This document shows, piece by piece, positions 15,758 through 25,263 of a stretch of 56,981 nt of DNA. The stretch covers positions 1 to 56,981 of the forward strand of contig CAZDFD010000017.1 in NCBI GenBank assembly GCA_964504655.1. The letters are read 5' to 3'. Made by a program: the position numbers and the translations under genes. The notes beneath the pieces were generated by a model. It was not told the DNA's origin, did not search any database, and worked only from the letters and a program-made list of their open reading frames with translations. Source of the stretch: JANXAZ01 sp964504655 (GTDB taxonomy: Bacteria > Pseudomonadota > Alphaproteobacteria > Geminicoccales > Geminicoccaceae). The stretch's first letter is position 1. Every line of letters begins with the position of its first letter.

Positions 15758-17062
15758 ATGGCCAACGTCGCGGTGGTGGGCGCCCAATGGGGCGACGAGG
15801 GCAAGGGCAAGATCGTCGATTGGCTCTCCGAGCGGGCCGACGTCGTGGTCCGCTTCCAGGGCGGCCACAATGCCGGCCACACGCTCGTCGTCGACGGCGT
15901 CACCTACAAGCTCTCGCTCCTGCCCTCGGGCGTGGTGCGCGGCAAGCTCTCGCTGATCGGCAACGGCGTGGTGGTCGACCCCTGGGCACTCCTGGCCGAG
16001 ATCGAGCAGATCCGCGCCCTCGGCGTGCCGGTCTCGGCCGAAACGCTCAGGATCGCCGAGAGCTGCGCCCTGATCCTGCCCCTGCACGGCGAGCTCGACC
16101 GGGCGCGCGAGGCGGCGCGCGAGAAGAGCAACGAAGGCACCGGCAAGATCGGCACCACGGGCCGCGGCATCGGCCCGGCCTACGAGGACAAGGTGGCGCG
16201 CCGGGCGATCCGGGTGTGCGACCTGGCCGACGGGGCCACGCTCGAGGCCAAGGTCCACGAGCTCCTCCTGCACCACGACGCGCTCCGCCGCGGCTTCGGC
16301 ATCGCGGAGGTCGAGGGCGAGAAGCTCCTGGCCGAGTTGCGCGCGCTCGCACCCAGGCTCCTGCCCTTCGCCGAGCCGGTGTGGCTCAGGCTCGCCGAGC
16401 TCAAGCGCGCCGGGCGGCGGATCCTGTTCGAGGGCGCGCAGGGCGCGATGCTCGACGTCGACCACGGCACCTACCCGTTCGTCACGAGCTCCAACACGCT
16501 CGCGGCACAGGCCGCCCTCGGCTCGGGCGTGGGGCCGGATGCGGTCGGCTTCGTGCTCGGCATCTGCAAGGCCTACACGACCCGGGTCGGCGCCGGGCCG
16601 TTCCCGACCGAGCTCACGGACGAGGTCGGCCGCGGGATCGGCGAGCGCGGCAAGGAATTCGGCACGGTCACGGGAAGGCCGCGGCGCTGCGGCTGGTTCG
16701 ACGCCGTGCTCGTCCGCCAGGCGGTCAAGCTCTCCGGCATCAAGGGCCTGGCGCTCACCAAGCTCGACGTGCTCGACGGCATGGCCGCGCTCAAGGTCTG
16801 CACAGCATACGCGCTGCAGGGCCAGCTCCTGCACCATCTGCCGGCCGGCATGGGGGCGCAGGCGGCGGCCGTGCCGGTCTACGAGGAGCTCGAGGGCTGG
16901 CAGGCGAGCACGCGCGGCGCGCGGAGCTTCGCCGAATTGCCGGCGGCCGCGGTCAAATACGTCAAGCGGCTCGAGGAGCTGGTCGAGTGCCCGGTGGCGC
17001 TCCTCTCGACGAGCCCGGCCCGCGAAGACACGATCCTGTTGCGCGACCCCTTCGCGGATTGA
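15758..17062 (+). CDS. purA: Adenylosuccinate synthase
   Basis: The 434-residue protein catalyses the GTP-dependent joining of aspartate to IMP, the first step to AMP. The sequence has the GTP loop GAQWGDEGKGKI with the catalytic Asp near residue 13, GGHNAGHT with the catalytic His, GTTGRGIGPAY, LFEGAQGAMLDVDHGTYPFV, and the C-terminal TGRPRRCGWFD and LTKLDVLDG blocks. The ATG at 15758 was chosen because MANVAVVGAQWGDEG is the expected N-terminus and GGAAG precedes it. It stands between the transporter operon and the restriction-modification cassette. Confidence 0.97.
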   Translation: MANVAVVGAQWGDEGKGKIVDWLSERADVVVRFQGGHNAGHTLVVDGVTYKLSLLPSGVVRGKLSLIGNGVVVDPWALLAEIEQIRALGVPVSAETLRIAESCALILPLHGELDRAREAAREKSNEGTGKIGTTGRGIGPAYEDKVARRAIRVCDLADGATLEAKVHELLLHHDALRRGFGIAEVEGEKLLAELRALAPRLLPFAEPVWLRLAELKRAGRRILFEGAQGAMLDVDHGTYPFVTSSNTLAAQAALGSGVGPDAVGFVLGICKAYTTRVGAGPFPTELTDEVGRGIGERGKEFGTVTGRPRRCGWFDAVLVRQAVKLSGIKGLALTKLDVLDGMAALKVCTAYALQGQLLHHLPAGMGAQAAAVPVYEELEGWQASTRGARSFAELPAAAVKYVKRLEELVECPVALLSTSPAREDTILLRDPFAD

Positions 17063-17077
17063 GCCCCCCCTCTCGCG

Positions 17078-17095
17078 GCGGCTGACGGGAGCCGC
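17078..17095 (+). terminator. Hairpin after purA
   Basis: GCGGCT at 17078-17083 pairs with AGCCGC at 17090-17095 across the loop GACGGG, 15 bases after the purA stop. There is no U-run. It may separate purA transcription from the methyltransferase gene. Confidence 0.35.
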
Positions 17096-17118
17096 ACCGA
17101 CCTGCTAGACAGGTGGGC

Positions 17119-18288
17119 ATGAAGGTCGTGGGCCTGTTCGCGGGGATCGGCGGGTTCGAGATCGGCCTCGCGGCCGCGGGTCACGAGACCGTCCTCAGTT
17201 GCGAATGCTGGGAGCCGGCGATCGCGGTCCTGGCGGCGCGCCTCCCCGGCGTGCCGAACCATCCGGACATCCGCACGCTTCCCGACCTGCCGGGAGAGAC
17301 CGAGCTCGTTTGTGGGGGCTTCCCCTGCCAAGACCTCAGCCAAGCGGGAAAGACGGTCGGCATCGCGGGCGAGCGATCGGGTCTCGTTGGCGAGGTGTTC
17401 CGGCTGCTGAAACGGGCGGCGGGGAGCGGCCGGCCGGTGCCCTGGATCGTCCTCGAGAACGTCTCCTTCATGCTCCATCTCGAAGGCGGGCGGGCGATGG
17501 AGCGGCTCGTCTCGGCGGTCGAGGATCTCGGCTACCGCTGGGCCTACCGGGTCGTGAACAGCCTCGGGTGGCTCCCGCAGCGGCGCGAGCGGGTGTTCTT
17601 CGTGGCGAGCCGGGAGAGCGACCCTGCCGAGGTGCTCTTGGACGACGAGGCTCGACCGCGACCGGCCGACACGCGGATCGGCGCGATCGCCCACGGCTTC
17701 TACTGGACCGAAGGGATCCGCGGTCTGGGCTGGGCGGCGGATGCCGTGCCCACGCTCAAGAACGGCTCGAGCGTCGGAATCCCCGCGCCGCCCGCGATCC
17801 TCCTCCCCGACGGTCTCGTGGTGAAGCCGGACATCCGGGACGCCGAGCGCCTCCAGGGATTTGCCGAGGACTGGACCGCCCCGGCCGCAACCGTGGCCAA
17901 GCGATCCTGGCGCTGGTCGCTCGTCGGCAACGCGGTGACCGTGCCGGTGGTGCGCTGGCTGGGCAGTCGGCTGCGGGAACCTTCGGCCTACGATCGCGCG
18001 CGCGATCGGCCGCTGCCGCTCGTCGGGCGCTGGCCACGCGCCGCCCGGTTCGACGGTCGGCACCGCTTCGCGGTCGCGATCGGCGACTTCCCAGTGTGGC
18101 AGGGGCGTCCGCCTCTCGCCGAGTTCCTCCGCCATCCGGGCGAGGAACTCTCGGCCCGCGCCACGGCCGGGTTCCTGGCCCGCACCGAGCGCAGCTCGCT
18201 CCGCTTCCCCGCGGGCTTCCGAGAAGCGCTCCGGGCCCACCTCGCGCGGGTTTCGGCGGCGCAGGCGAGCCGGCTGGCGGCCGAGTAG
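17119..18288 (+). CDS. C5 cytosine-specific DNA methyltransferase
   Basis: From the ATG at 17119 the protein has 389 residues; a GTG two codons upstream is an alternative start. The ordered C5-methylase motifs are motif I (VGLFAGIGGFEIGL), motif IV (GGFPCQDLSQAG) with catalytic Cys70, motif VI (VLENVSFML), motif VIII (PQRRERVFFVAS) and motif X (LVGNAVTVPVVRWL). A C-terminal extension of about 125 residues is rich in Arg and aromatic residues. It should methylate cytosine within a restriction site and protect against the endonuclease encoded downstream. A vsr gene follows, as expected, since deaminated 5-methylcytosine gives T:G mismatches. The recognition sequence is unknown. Confidence 0.93.
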   Translation: MKVVGLFAGIGGFEIGLAAAGHETVLSCECWEPAIAVLAARLPGVPNHPDIRTLPDLPGETELVCGGFPCQDLSQAGKTVGIAGERSGLVGEVFRLLKRAAGSGRPVPWIVLENVSFMLHLEGGRAMERLVSAVEDLGYRWAYRVVNSLGWLPQRRERVFFVASRESDPAEVLLDDEARPRPADTRIGAIAHGFYWTEGIRGLGWAADAVPTLKNGSSVGIPAPPAILLPDGLVVKPDIRDAERLQGFAEDWTAPAATVAKRSWRWSLVGNAVTVPVVRWLGSRLREPSAYDRARDRPLPLVGRWPRAARFDGRHRFAVAIGDFPVWQGRPPLAEFLRHPGEELSARATAGFLARTERSSLRFPAGFREALRAHLARVSAAQASRLAAE

Positions 18289-18335
18289 GATTGCCGCGTC
18301 CGTCCCTTCCGACCGATCCCGTCCGGAGCGCGCTC

Positions 18336-18785
18336 ATGAAGCGCGTGCGGCGGCAGCGGACCGAACCCGAAGACGTCGTCGCGCGCGCTTTGCGCGAGCG
18401 CGGGCTGCACCATCGGCGAAACGTGCGCTCCCTGCCGGGCTCGCCGGACTTCGCCAACAAGCGGGCCGGCTGGGCGATCTTCGTGATGGGCTGCTTCTGG
18501 CACCACCACACCGCCTGCCGCCGGGCGGGACTGCCGAGCCGCAACCGCGAGTTTTGGGCCGCCAAGTTCGCCGACAACCGCCGCCGCGACGCCGCCAAGG
18601 TCCGAGCCTTGCGCCGCGCCGGCTTCCGCGTCCTCCTCCTCTGGGAATGCGCGATCTTCGACGAGCCGGACAAGATGGAGAGGAAGCTCAATGGCCTCGC
18701 CGCTCGCCGCCATCCTCCGTTCACTGGAGCCCGAACGGCGGACGATCGAGGAGATGGAGGAACGCTTCGCCCAGTTGATCCGTGA
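18336..18785 (+). CDS. vsr: Very short patch repair endonuclease
   Basis: The 149-residue protein starts at the ATG at 18336 and shows the Vsr pattern. It has RRQRTEPEDVVARALRERGL and GSPDFANKRAGWAIFVMGCF, with the catalytic Asp of the PD-(D/E)XK-like core. CFWHHH follows near residue 55, then SRNREFWAAKF, DNRRRDAAKVRALRRAGF and VLLLWECAI. It nicks next to T:G mismatches arising from deaminated 5-methylcytosine. The stretch after the first Asp (FANKRAGWAIF) differs from the usual DIVF-type strand. The 3' end overlaps the next gene by 95 bases in another frame. Confidence 0.88.
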   Translation: MKRVRRQRTEPEDVVARALRERGLHHRRNVRSLPGSPDFANKRAGWAIFVMGCFWHHHTACRRAGLPSRNREFWAAKFADNRRRDAAKVRALRRAGFRVLLLWECAIFDEPDKMERKLNGLAARRHPPFTGARTADDRGDGGTLRPVDP

Positions 18786-19413
18786 ATATGACGTCCGCGC
18801 GAAGAAGAAAAACTACAGCCAGCGTCTGTCGGACGCGCTCGCTCGCCGGCTGGTCACGGATCTCGGTCGGTCGTTCCAGGGCATCGAAGCGGGCGAAAGA
18901 CGAGCCGGTGGGCGCGAGCGCCCGATCCGGGTCGATGTCCGGTACCACACGCCCTACGGGCTCGGCCTCGGCGTATCGATCAAGACGTTGAACTTCCGGG
19001 ACGGCGCATCGGGGCGATACACCAAGAACATTCAGCGCATCGACAAAGAACTCAACGCCGAAGCGGTGCAGATCCACGGCTACCAGCCGAAGGCAGTGCT
19101 CGCAGCCCTCTTCTTGATGCCCGAAGACGCCCGCCGCGACGGTGAGCGGGGCCGATCGAGCTTCGAGCACGCCCTCGAGGTGTTCCGCAAGCGAGTCGGG
19201 CGGCCCGACGAGACCCAGCCCGGGGAACGGTTCGAGCTCTTCTACGTCGGGACTTACGCGACCGACGAGAAACGGTTGGGGGACAGCGTCCTGCACGACC
19301 TCGAGGGCTACCGCAGCGGCGGAGAGGTTCCCCCGGCACGCACCTGGGAGGACTTCCTCGAAGCGGTCCGCTGCGCCTACGAGCAGCGTTTCTCGGTGCG
19401 CCTCACGCGCTGA
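18691..19413 (+). CDS. Putative type II restriction endonuclease
   Basis: I do not recognise a named family for this 240-residue protein. Its position after a C5 methyltransferase and vsr marks it as the partner nuclease. A PD-(D/E)XK-like core is suggested by IRVDVRYHTPYGLGLGVSIKTLNF (residues about 88-111), with Asp in RVDVR and Lys in SIKT. The N-terminus is a charged helical region (TIEEMEERFAQLIREYDVRA). The ATG at 18691 has AGGAAG 5 bases upstream, inside vsr, so the long overlap is probably genuine. Codon use looks less GC-biased than in neighbours (GAAGAAGAAAAAC), consistent with transfer. The catalytic assignment is inference. Confidence 0.7.
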   Translation: MASPLAAILRSLEPERRTIEEMEERFAQLIREYDVRAKKKNYSQRLSDALARRLVTDLGRSFQGIEAGERRAGGRERPIRVDVRYHTPYGLGLGVSIKTLNFRDGASGRYTKNIQRIDKELNAEAVQIHGYQPKAVLAALFLMPEDARRDGERGRSSFEHALEVFRKRVGRPDETQPGERFELFYVGTYATDEKRLGDSVLHDLEGYRSGGEVPPARTWEDFLEAVRCAYEQRFSVRLTR

Positions 19414-19443
19414 GCGGACGGTCCCCCGAGACCGCCACCCACC

Positions 19444-21111
19444 CTAGCCGCGGCCGCCGTCCGCCGGGGGCATCGCAGCCCGCTCGCTGGCGTCGAGGGC
19501 GAAGCGGGCGTCGCGGCGGCGGGCGACGAGGCGGCGGACGGTCGGCGCGCCGGCGCGCTGGAAGGCGGCCACCGAGGCCTCGGCGGTGCGGTCGGCCTCG
19601 GTGGTCCGCCGGGCGAGGCGGCGATGCTCGAGCCAGTCGGGCACGACGTAGGTCTCGACCCAGTGCTCGGGATCGTCGGTGTCCTGGAACAGGCGCCAGC
19701 GCAGCGCGCCGTTGCGCTTGCGGATGTGCCCGACCTCGTCCATGGCCGCCACGAAGGCGGCGGCGTCCTCGGGCCGGATCCGGTACTCGGTCTGCACCAG
19801 CACCGGCCCCTCCTCCGGATCGAAGGCCAGTGCCGGATCGGGCTCGGGCAGACGCGCCGCCGGGCCGAGGTCGAGGCCCGAGCCGGACGGCAGCCGCCAG
19901 AGGAGGCCGAGCGCCGGGCTCGCCGCCAGGACGGCGGCCGCGGCGGCGAGCGCGGTCGTGATCCCGAACAGCTGCGCGAGCTCGCCCCACAGCCAGCTGC
20001 CGAGCGTCATCGCGCCGAACATCACCGTCTGGTAGATCGCGAAGACCCGCGCCTGCACCCAGAACGCCGAGGTCGTCTGGATCGCGATGTTGAAGAAGGA
20101 GAAGGCCGCGAGCCAGGCGGCGCCGCTCGCCGCCAGGCCCAGGAGTACGGGGGCGAGGGAGCGGGTGCCGGCGACCAGGAGCAGCCCCGCGGCGAACAGG
20201 AGCGAGGCCCAGCGCAGCACGCGCTCGGGCCCGTGCCGCAGCCGCAAGGGGTGGACCACGAAGGCCGCGGCCATCGCCCCGGCGCCGAACGCCCCGAGCA
20301 GGATGCCGTAGGTCACGGGCCCGCCCGCGAGCCGCTCCTTGGCGACGAGCGGCAGGAGCGGCAGGGCGGCCGCCGCGGCGAGCGCGAAGATCGCGTTGCG
20401 CACCAGCACGGCGCGGATCCCGGGCGTCTCGGCGGCGTAGCGCAGGCCCGTGAGGATCGCCCCCCTGACCCGCTCCCGCGGCAGGTCGTCGACCGGCTGC
20501 GGCCGCCGCCAGAGGGCGAGCACCAGCACGAGCGGGAGATAGGAGACGGCATTGGCGAGGAACGCCCCCTCGGCGCCCGCGGTCGCCACGATCGCCCCGC
20601 CCAGCGCCGGCCCGACGGCGCGGGCGAAGTTGAACGACACGCCGTTCAGGACCACGGCCGCACCCAGGATCCGCATCGGCACGAGGTCGCGCACCACCGC
20701 CTGGTAGGCCGGGCTCTGCAAGGCGGCGCCGCTGCCGAGGGCGAAGGTGCAAAGCAGCAGCGTCCAGGGCCCGATCAGGTCGGTCGCGGTGAGCGCCGCC
20801 AGGAGCAGCGAGGCCGCGAGCATGGCGAGCTGCGCCCAAAGCAGCACGAGGCGGCGGTCGAGGATGTCGGCCGCGACGCCCGCCAGGAGCGAGAAGCAGA
20901 GGATCGGGGCCTGGGTGGCGGCCTGGACGAGCGCCACCATGTCGGCCCGGCCGACGAGCGCGGTCATGAGCCAGGCGGCCCCGACGGTCTGGATCAGCCA
21001 GCCCAGATTGGAGACCAGGGTCGCGGCCCAGAGGTCGCGGTAGAGCCGTACGCCGAACGGCGCCAGGATCCCGTCGCCCGGGCCGATCCGGCCCGTGGAG
21101 GTCGTGGCCAT
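19444..21111 (-). CDS. MFS transporter with C-terminal ABM-like domain
   Basis: The 555-residue protein has twelve predicted helices over residues 20-410, with the EntS/DUF894-type MFS_3 features LVSNLGWLIQTVGAAWLM, RVFAIYQTVMFGAM and GVAADILDRRLVLL. Residues about 438-520 form a separate soluble domain resembling antibiotic biosynthesis monooxygenase (ABM) domains: VQTEYRIRPEDAAAFVAAM, RWRLFQDTDDPEHWVETYV. This fusion recurs in proteobacteria. The ABM part may bind rather than oxidise the exported compound (inference). The ATG has GGGGAGG upstream. The gene converges with the endonuclease gene, 30 bases apart. Confidence 0.88.
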   Translation of the reverse strand: MATTSTGRIGPGDGILAPFGVRLYRDLWAATLVSNLGWLIQTVGAAWLMTALVGRADMVALVQAATQAPILCFSLLAGVAADILDRRLVLLWAQLAMLAASLLLAALTATDLIGPWTLLLCTFALGSGAALQSPAYQAVVRDLVPMRILGAAVVLNGVSFNFARAVGPALGGAIVATAGAEGAFLANAVSYLPLVLVLALWRRPQPVDDLPRERVRGAILTGLRYAAETPGIRAVLVRNAIFALAAAAALPLLPLVAKERLAGGPVTYGILLGAFGAGAMAAAFVVHPLRLRHGPERVLRWASLLFAAGLLLVAGTRSLAPVLLGLAASGAAWLAAFSFFNIAIQTTSAFWVQARVFAIYQTVMFGAMTLGSWLWGELAQLFGITTALAAAAAVLAASPALGLLWRLPSGSGLDLGPAARLPEPDPALAFDPEEGPVLVQTEYRIRPEDAAAFVAAMDEVGHIRKRNGALRWRLFQDTDDPEHWVETYVVPDWLEHRRLARRTTEADRTAEASVAAFQRAGAPTVRRLVARRRDARFALDASERAAMPPADGGRG

Positions 21112-21172
21112 GCGCCTCCCCTAGGTCGCCCGCGCCACGCCCACAAGCGCCGCGCGCGCGGCGGTCCCCGGC

Positions 21173-22438
21173 TCAGGCGGCGACCCGGCCGAGCTCCAGG
21201 GCCGGCAGCCGCTCGACCTCGCCGAGCAGCACGAGCGTGGTCGCCCCGCCATGGCCGAACAGCCGCTCGCCCACCCGCGCGATCGCCTCGAGGTCGACCG
21301 CCTCGAGCCGGCCGAGCGTCTCCTCGAGCGGAATGCGCCGGCCGTGCACCAGGAGCTGCCGGGCGATCCCGTCGGCGACGCCGGCGCAGCTCTCGAGCCC
21401 CATCAGCAGCCCGGCCTTGAGCTGCGCCTTGGCCCGCCCGATCTCGGCCGGGACGGCGTCGCGCGCGAGACCGCGGGCCTGCTCGGCGGTGAGCTCGAGC
21501 AGCTCGCCCACCTGGCCGGCGCCGGTCCCGGCGTAGATGCCCAAGAGGCCGGTCTCGACGTAGGACGAGCTGAAGCACTCGATCGCGTAGCACAGCCCGC
21601 GGGCCTCGCGCGCCTCCTGGAACAGGCGCGACGACATCCCGCCGCCGAGCGCGGTCGCCAGCACCTGGACCGCCCAGTAGTCCGGATCGTGGTAGCCGAC
21701 GCCCTCGAGGGCGAGGCAGAGATGGACCTGCTCGAGCTCGCGCTCGTGCGCGGCCGAACCGCCGACGTAGCGCGCCGGCGGCGGCTCCGGCGCGGGCCGC
21801 GGCGGCAGCGCCTCGAACCAGCGCCGCGCCAGCTCGACGAGCTGGTCGTGGTCGACCGCGCCGGCACCCACGAGCGCCATGCGGCCCGGCACGTAGTGCT
21901 CGGCCATGAAGCCGGTGAGCGCCCGGCGCGGCATGGTCGCCACCGTCTCGGCCGGCCCGAGGATCGAGCGGCCGAGCGGCTGGTCCGGGAAGGCGCGCTC
22001 CTGCAGGAGGTCGAAGACCAGGTCGTCCGGGGTGTCCTCGACCTGGCCGATCTCCTGCAGCACGACCTCGCGCTCCTTGGCGAGCTCGGCCTCCTCGAAG
22101 CTCGGCGCCGTCAGGATGTCGGCCACGAGTTCGACCGCGAGCGGCACGTCCTCGGCCAGGACGCGGGCGTGGAAGGCCGTGTGCTCGCGCGAGGTCCAGG
22201 CGTTCAACGCGCCGCCCACGGCCTCGATCGCCTCGGCGATCTGCCGCGCCGAACGGGTCGCGGTGCCCTTGAAGGCCATGTGCTCCAAGAGGTGCGCGAC
22301 GCCGTTGACGGCACGCGCCTCGTGCCGGGTCCCGGCGTCGACCCAGACGCCCACGGCCGCGGTGTGCACGCCCGGGAGCCGCTCGGACAGCACGCGGAAG
22401 CCGTTCGCGAGCGTGGTGAGCCGGGTGACCGCGCTCAT
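21173..22438 (-). CDS. M16-family zinc metallopeptidase
   Basis: The 421-residue protein resembles bacterial relatives of the mitochondrial processing peptidase. The inverted zinc site HLLEH is at 49-53, with the third ligand Glu in EREVVLQEIGQ about 75 residues on. The N-terminal LANGFRV and the mid-protein RMALVGAGAVDHDQL fit the two-lobe fold. There is no signal peptide. The ATG overlaps the thrC stop by 4 bases (ATGA), so the two are translationally coupled. The thrC-M16 pairing is common in alphaproteobacteria. The physiological substrate is unknown. Confidence 0.93.
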   Translation of the reverse strand: MSAVTRLTTLANGFRVLSERLPGVHTAAVGVWVDAGTRHEARAVNGVAHLLEHMAFKGTATRSARQIAEAIEAVGGALNAWTSREHTAFHARVLAEDVPLAVELVADILTAPSFEEAELAKEREVVLQEIGQVEDTPDDLVFDLLQERAFPDQPLGRSILGPAETVATMPRRALTGFMAEHYVPGRMALVGAGAVDHDQLVELARRWFEALPPRPAPEPPPARYVGGSAAHERELEQVHLCLALEGVGYHDPDYWAVQVLATALGGGMSSRLFQEAREARGLCYAIECFSSSYVETGLLGIYAGTGAGQVGELLELTAEQARGLARDAVPAEIGRAKAQLKAGLLMGLESCAGVADGIARQLLVHGRRIPLEETLGRLEAVDLEAIARVGERLFGHGGATTLVLLGEVERLPALELGRVAA

Positions 22439-23841
22439 CGGGCGGCCGGCAGGGCGCGGATGTGCGCGCGCAGGGCCGCCGGATCCGGCGGCAGCACGAC
22501 CAGCCGCTCCGGCAGGCTCGCGAGGTCGGCCAGATGCGCGGGCAGGCTCGGGCGGATGCCGGCCGCCGCCTCGACCGCGTCCGGGAACTTGGCCGGGTGG
22601 GCGGTCGCCAGCACGACCAGCGGCGCGCCCCGCTCGCCACGCAGCCGCTCGGCCACCCCCACACCCACCGCGGTGTGCGGATCGAGGAGCACGTCGCCCC
22701 CGGTGGCCCGATGCCAGCGGGCGATGGCGGCGGCGACCTCGGCCTCCTCGGCGGCCCCACCCTCGAGCAGGGCGCGCGCGGCGGCCAGCCGGTCGGGCGG
22801 CAGGGCGAGGCGGCGCTCGCGGGCGAAGCGCGCCATCAGGCCGGCAACCTCCGGGCCGTCGCCATCCAAGAGCTCGAACAGCAGCCGCTCGAAGTTCGAG
22901 GCGACCTGGATGTCCATCGACGGGCTCGAGGTCGCGTGCACCGTCCCGGCCGCGTAGACCCCGGTCGCCAGGAAGCGCGCCAGGATGTCGTTGCGGTTGG
23001 TGGCGAGGATCAGCCGGTCGAGCGGCAGCCCCATCCGCCGTGCGACGTGGCCGGCGTAGACGTCGCCGAAATTGCCGCTCGGCACGCAGAAGCCGACCGG
23101 CCGGGCGAGGCCGCCCAGCCGGAGCGCGGCGTACACGTAGTAGGCGGCCTGCGCGGCGATCCGCGCCCAGTTGATCGAGTTGATCGCGGCGAGGCTCTGC
23201 TCGGCGCGGAACGGCGGATCGTTGAACAGCGCCTTCACGAGGTCCTGGCAGTCGTCGAAGGTGCCCTCGATCGCGACGTTGGCGACGTTGGCGGCATCCA
23301 CCGTGGTCATCTGCCGGCGCTGGACGGGCGAGATCCGGCCGTGCGGGTGGAGGATCACGATCCGCATCCGCGCCCGGCCGGCGACGGCGCGGATCGCCGC
23401 GGCGCCGGTGTCGCCCGAGGTGGCGCCCAGGATCGTGAGGGTACCGTCCCGGCGGGCGAGGACCCGCTCGAACATCCGCGCGAGCAGCTGCAGGGCGAAG
23501 TCCTTGAAGGCGAGCGTGGGCCCGTGGAACAGCTCGAGCAGCCAGAGGCTGCGATCGAGCTGCCGCAGCGGCGCCACCGCCGGATGGGCGAAGCCGGCAT
23601 ACGCCTCGGTGCAGATCGCCTGGAGCTCCTCCGGCGTCAGGCAGCCCCGAGTGAAGGGCGCCAGGAGCGCGCTCGCGGTGGCGGCGTAGGAGGCGCCGTC
23701 CAGGGCCTCGAGCTCGGCGGCTTCGAGCCGCGGCCAGCGCTCGGGGAGGAACAGGCCGCCGTCCTCGGCGAGGCCGGCGAGCAGCACCTCCTCGAAGGAG
23801 CGGCGTCCGGCCGCCCCGCGCGTGCTCACGTAGAACGTCAT
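22435..23841 (-). CDS. thrC: Threonine synthase
   Basis: The 468-residue PLP enzyme converts O-phosphohomoserine to threonine. The ATG at 23841 begins MTFYVSTRG, the standard N-terminus. The PLP lysine is K113 in GPTLAFKDFALQ. ILGATSGDTGAAAI binds the phosphate. VPSGNFGDVYAGH, SINWARIAAQ and TSSPSMDIQVASNFERLLF are further family signatures. The frame is open far upstream, but that part is not thrC-like. The gene is divergent from the FecR gene with 132 bases between, and is followed by the M16 peptidase. Confidence 0.96.
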   Translation of the reverse strand: MTFYVSTRGAAGRRSFEEVLLAGLAEDGGLFLPERWPRLEAAELEALDGASYAATASALLAPFTRGCLTPEELQAICTEAYAGFAHPAVAPLRQLDRSLWLLELFHGPTLAFKDFALQLLARMFERVLARRDGTLTILGATSGDTGAAAIRAVAGRARMRIVILHPHGRISPVQRRQMTTVDAANVANVAIEGTFDDCQDLVKALFNDPPFRAEQSLAAINSINWARIAAQAAYYVYAALRLGGLARPVGFCVPSGNFGDVYAGHVARRMGLPLDRLILATNRNDILARFLATGVYAAGTVHATSSPSMDIQVASNFERLLFELLDGDGPEVAGLMARFARERRLALPPDRLAAARALLEGGAAEEAEVAAAIARWHRATGGDVLLDPHTAVGVGVAERLRGERGAPLVVLATAHPAKFPDAVEAAAGIRPSLPAHLADLASLPERLVVLPPDPAALRAHIRALPAAR

Positions 23842-23973
23842 CCGCGACCCCCGCCGACCGCCGGGCCTCATAAGGGGCGGCGGGCGGGGCGGCAAGGCGC
23901 GACGCGGATTAACCGAATGTTCAGGACACCCGGCGCAGAAAGGGCGCGGAGCCTCGAACCACCGGTGAGCCCG

Positions 23974-25234
<1,261 letters not shown>

Positions 25235-25263
25235 CGCCCGCCCCGGGGTGGGGGAAGCCCCTC

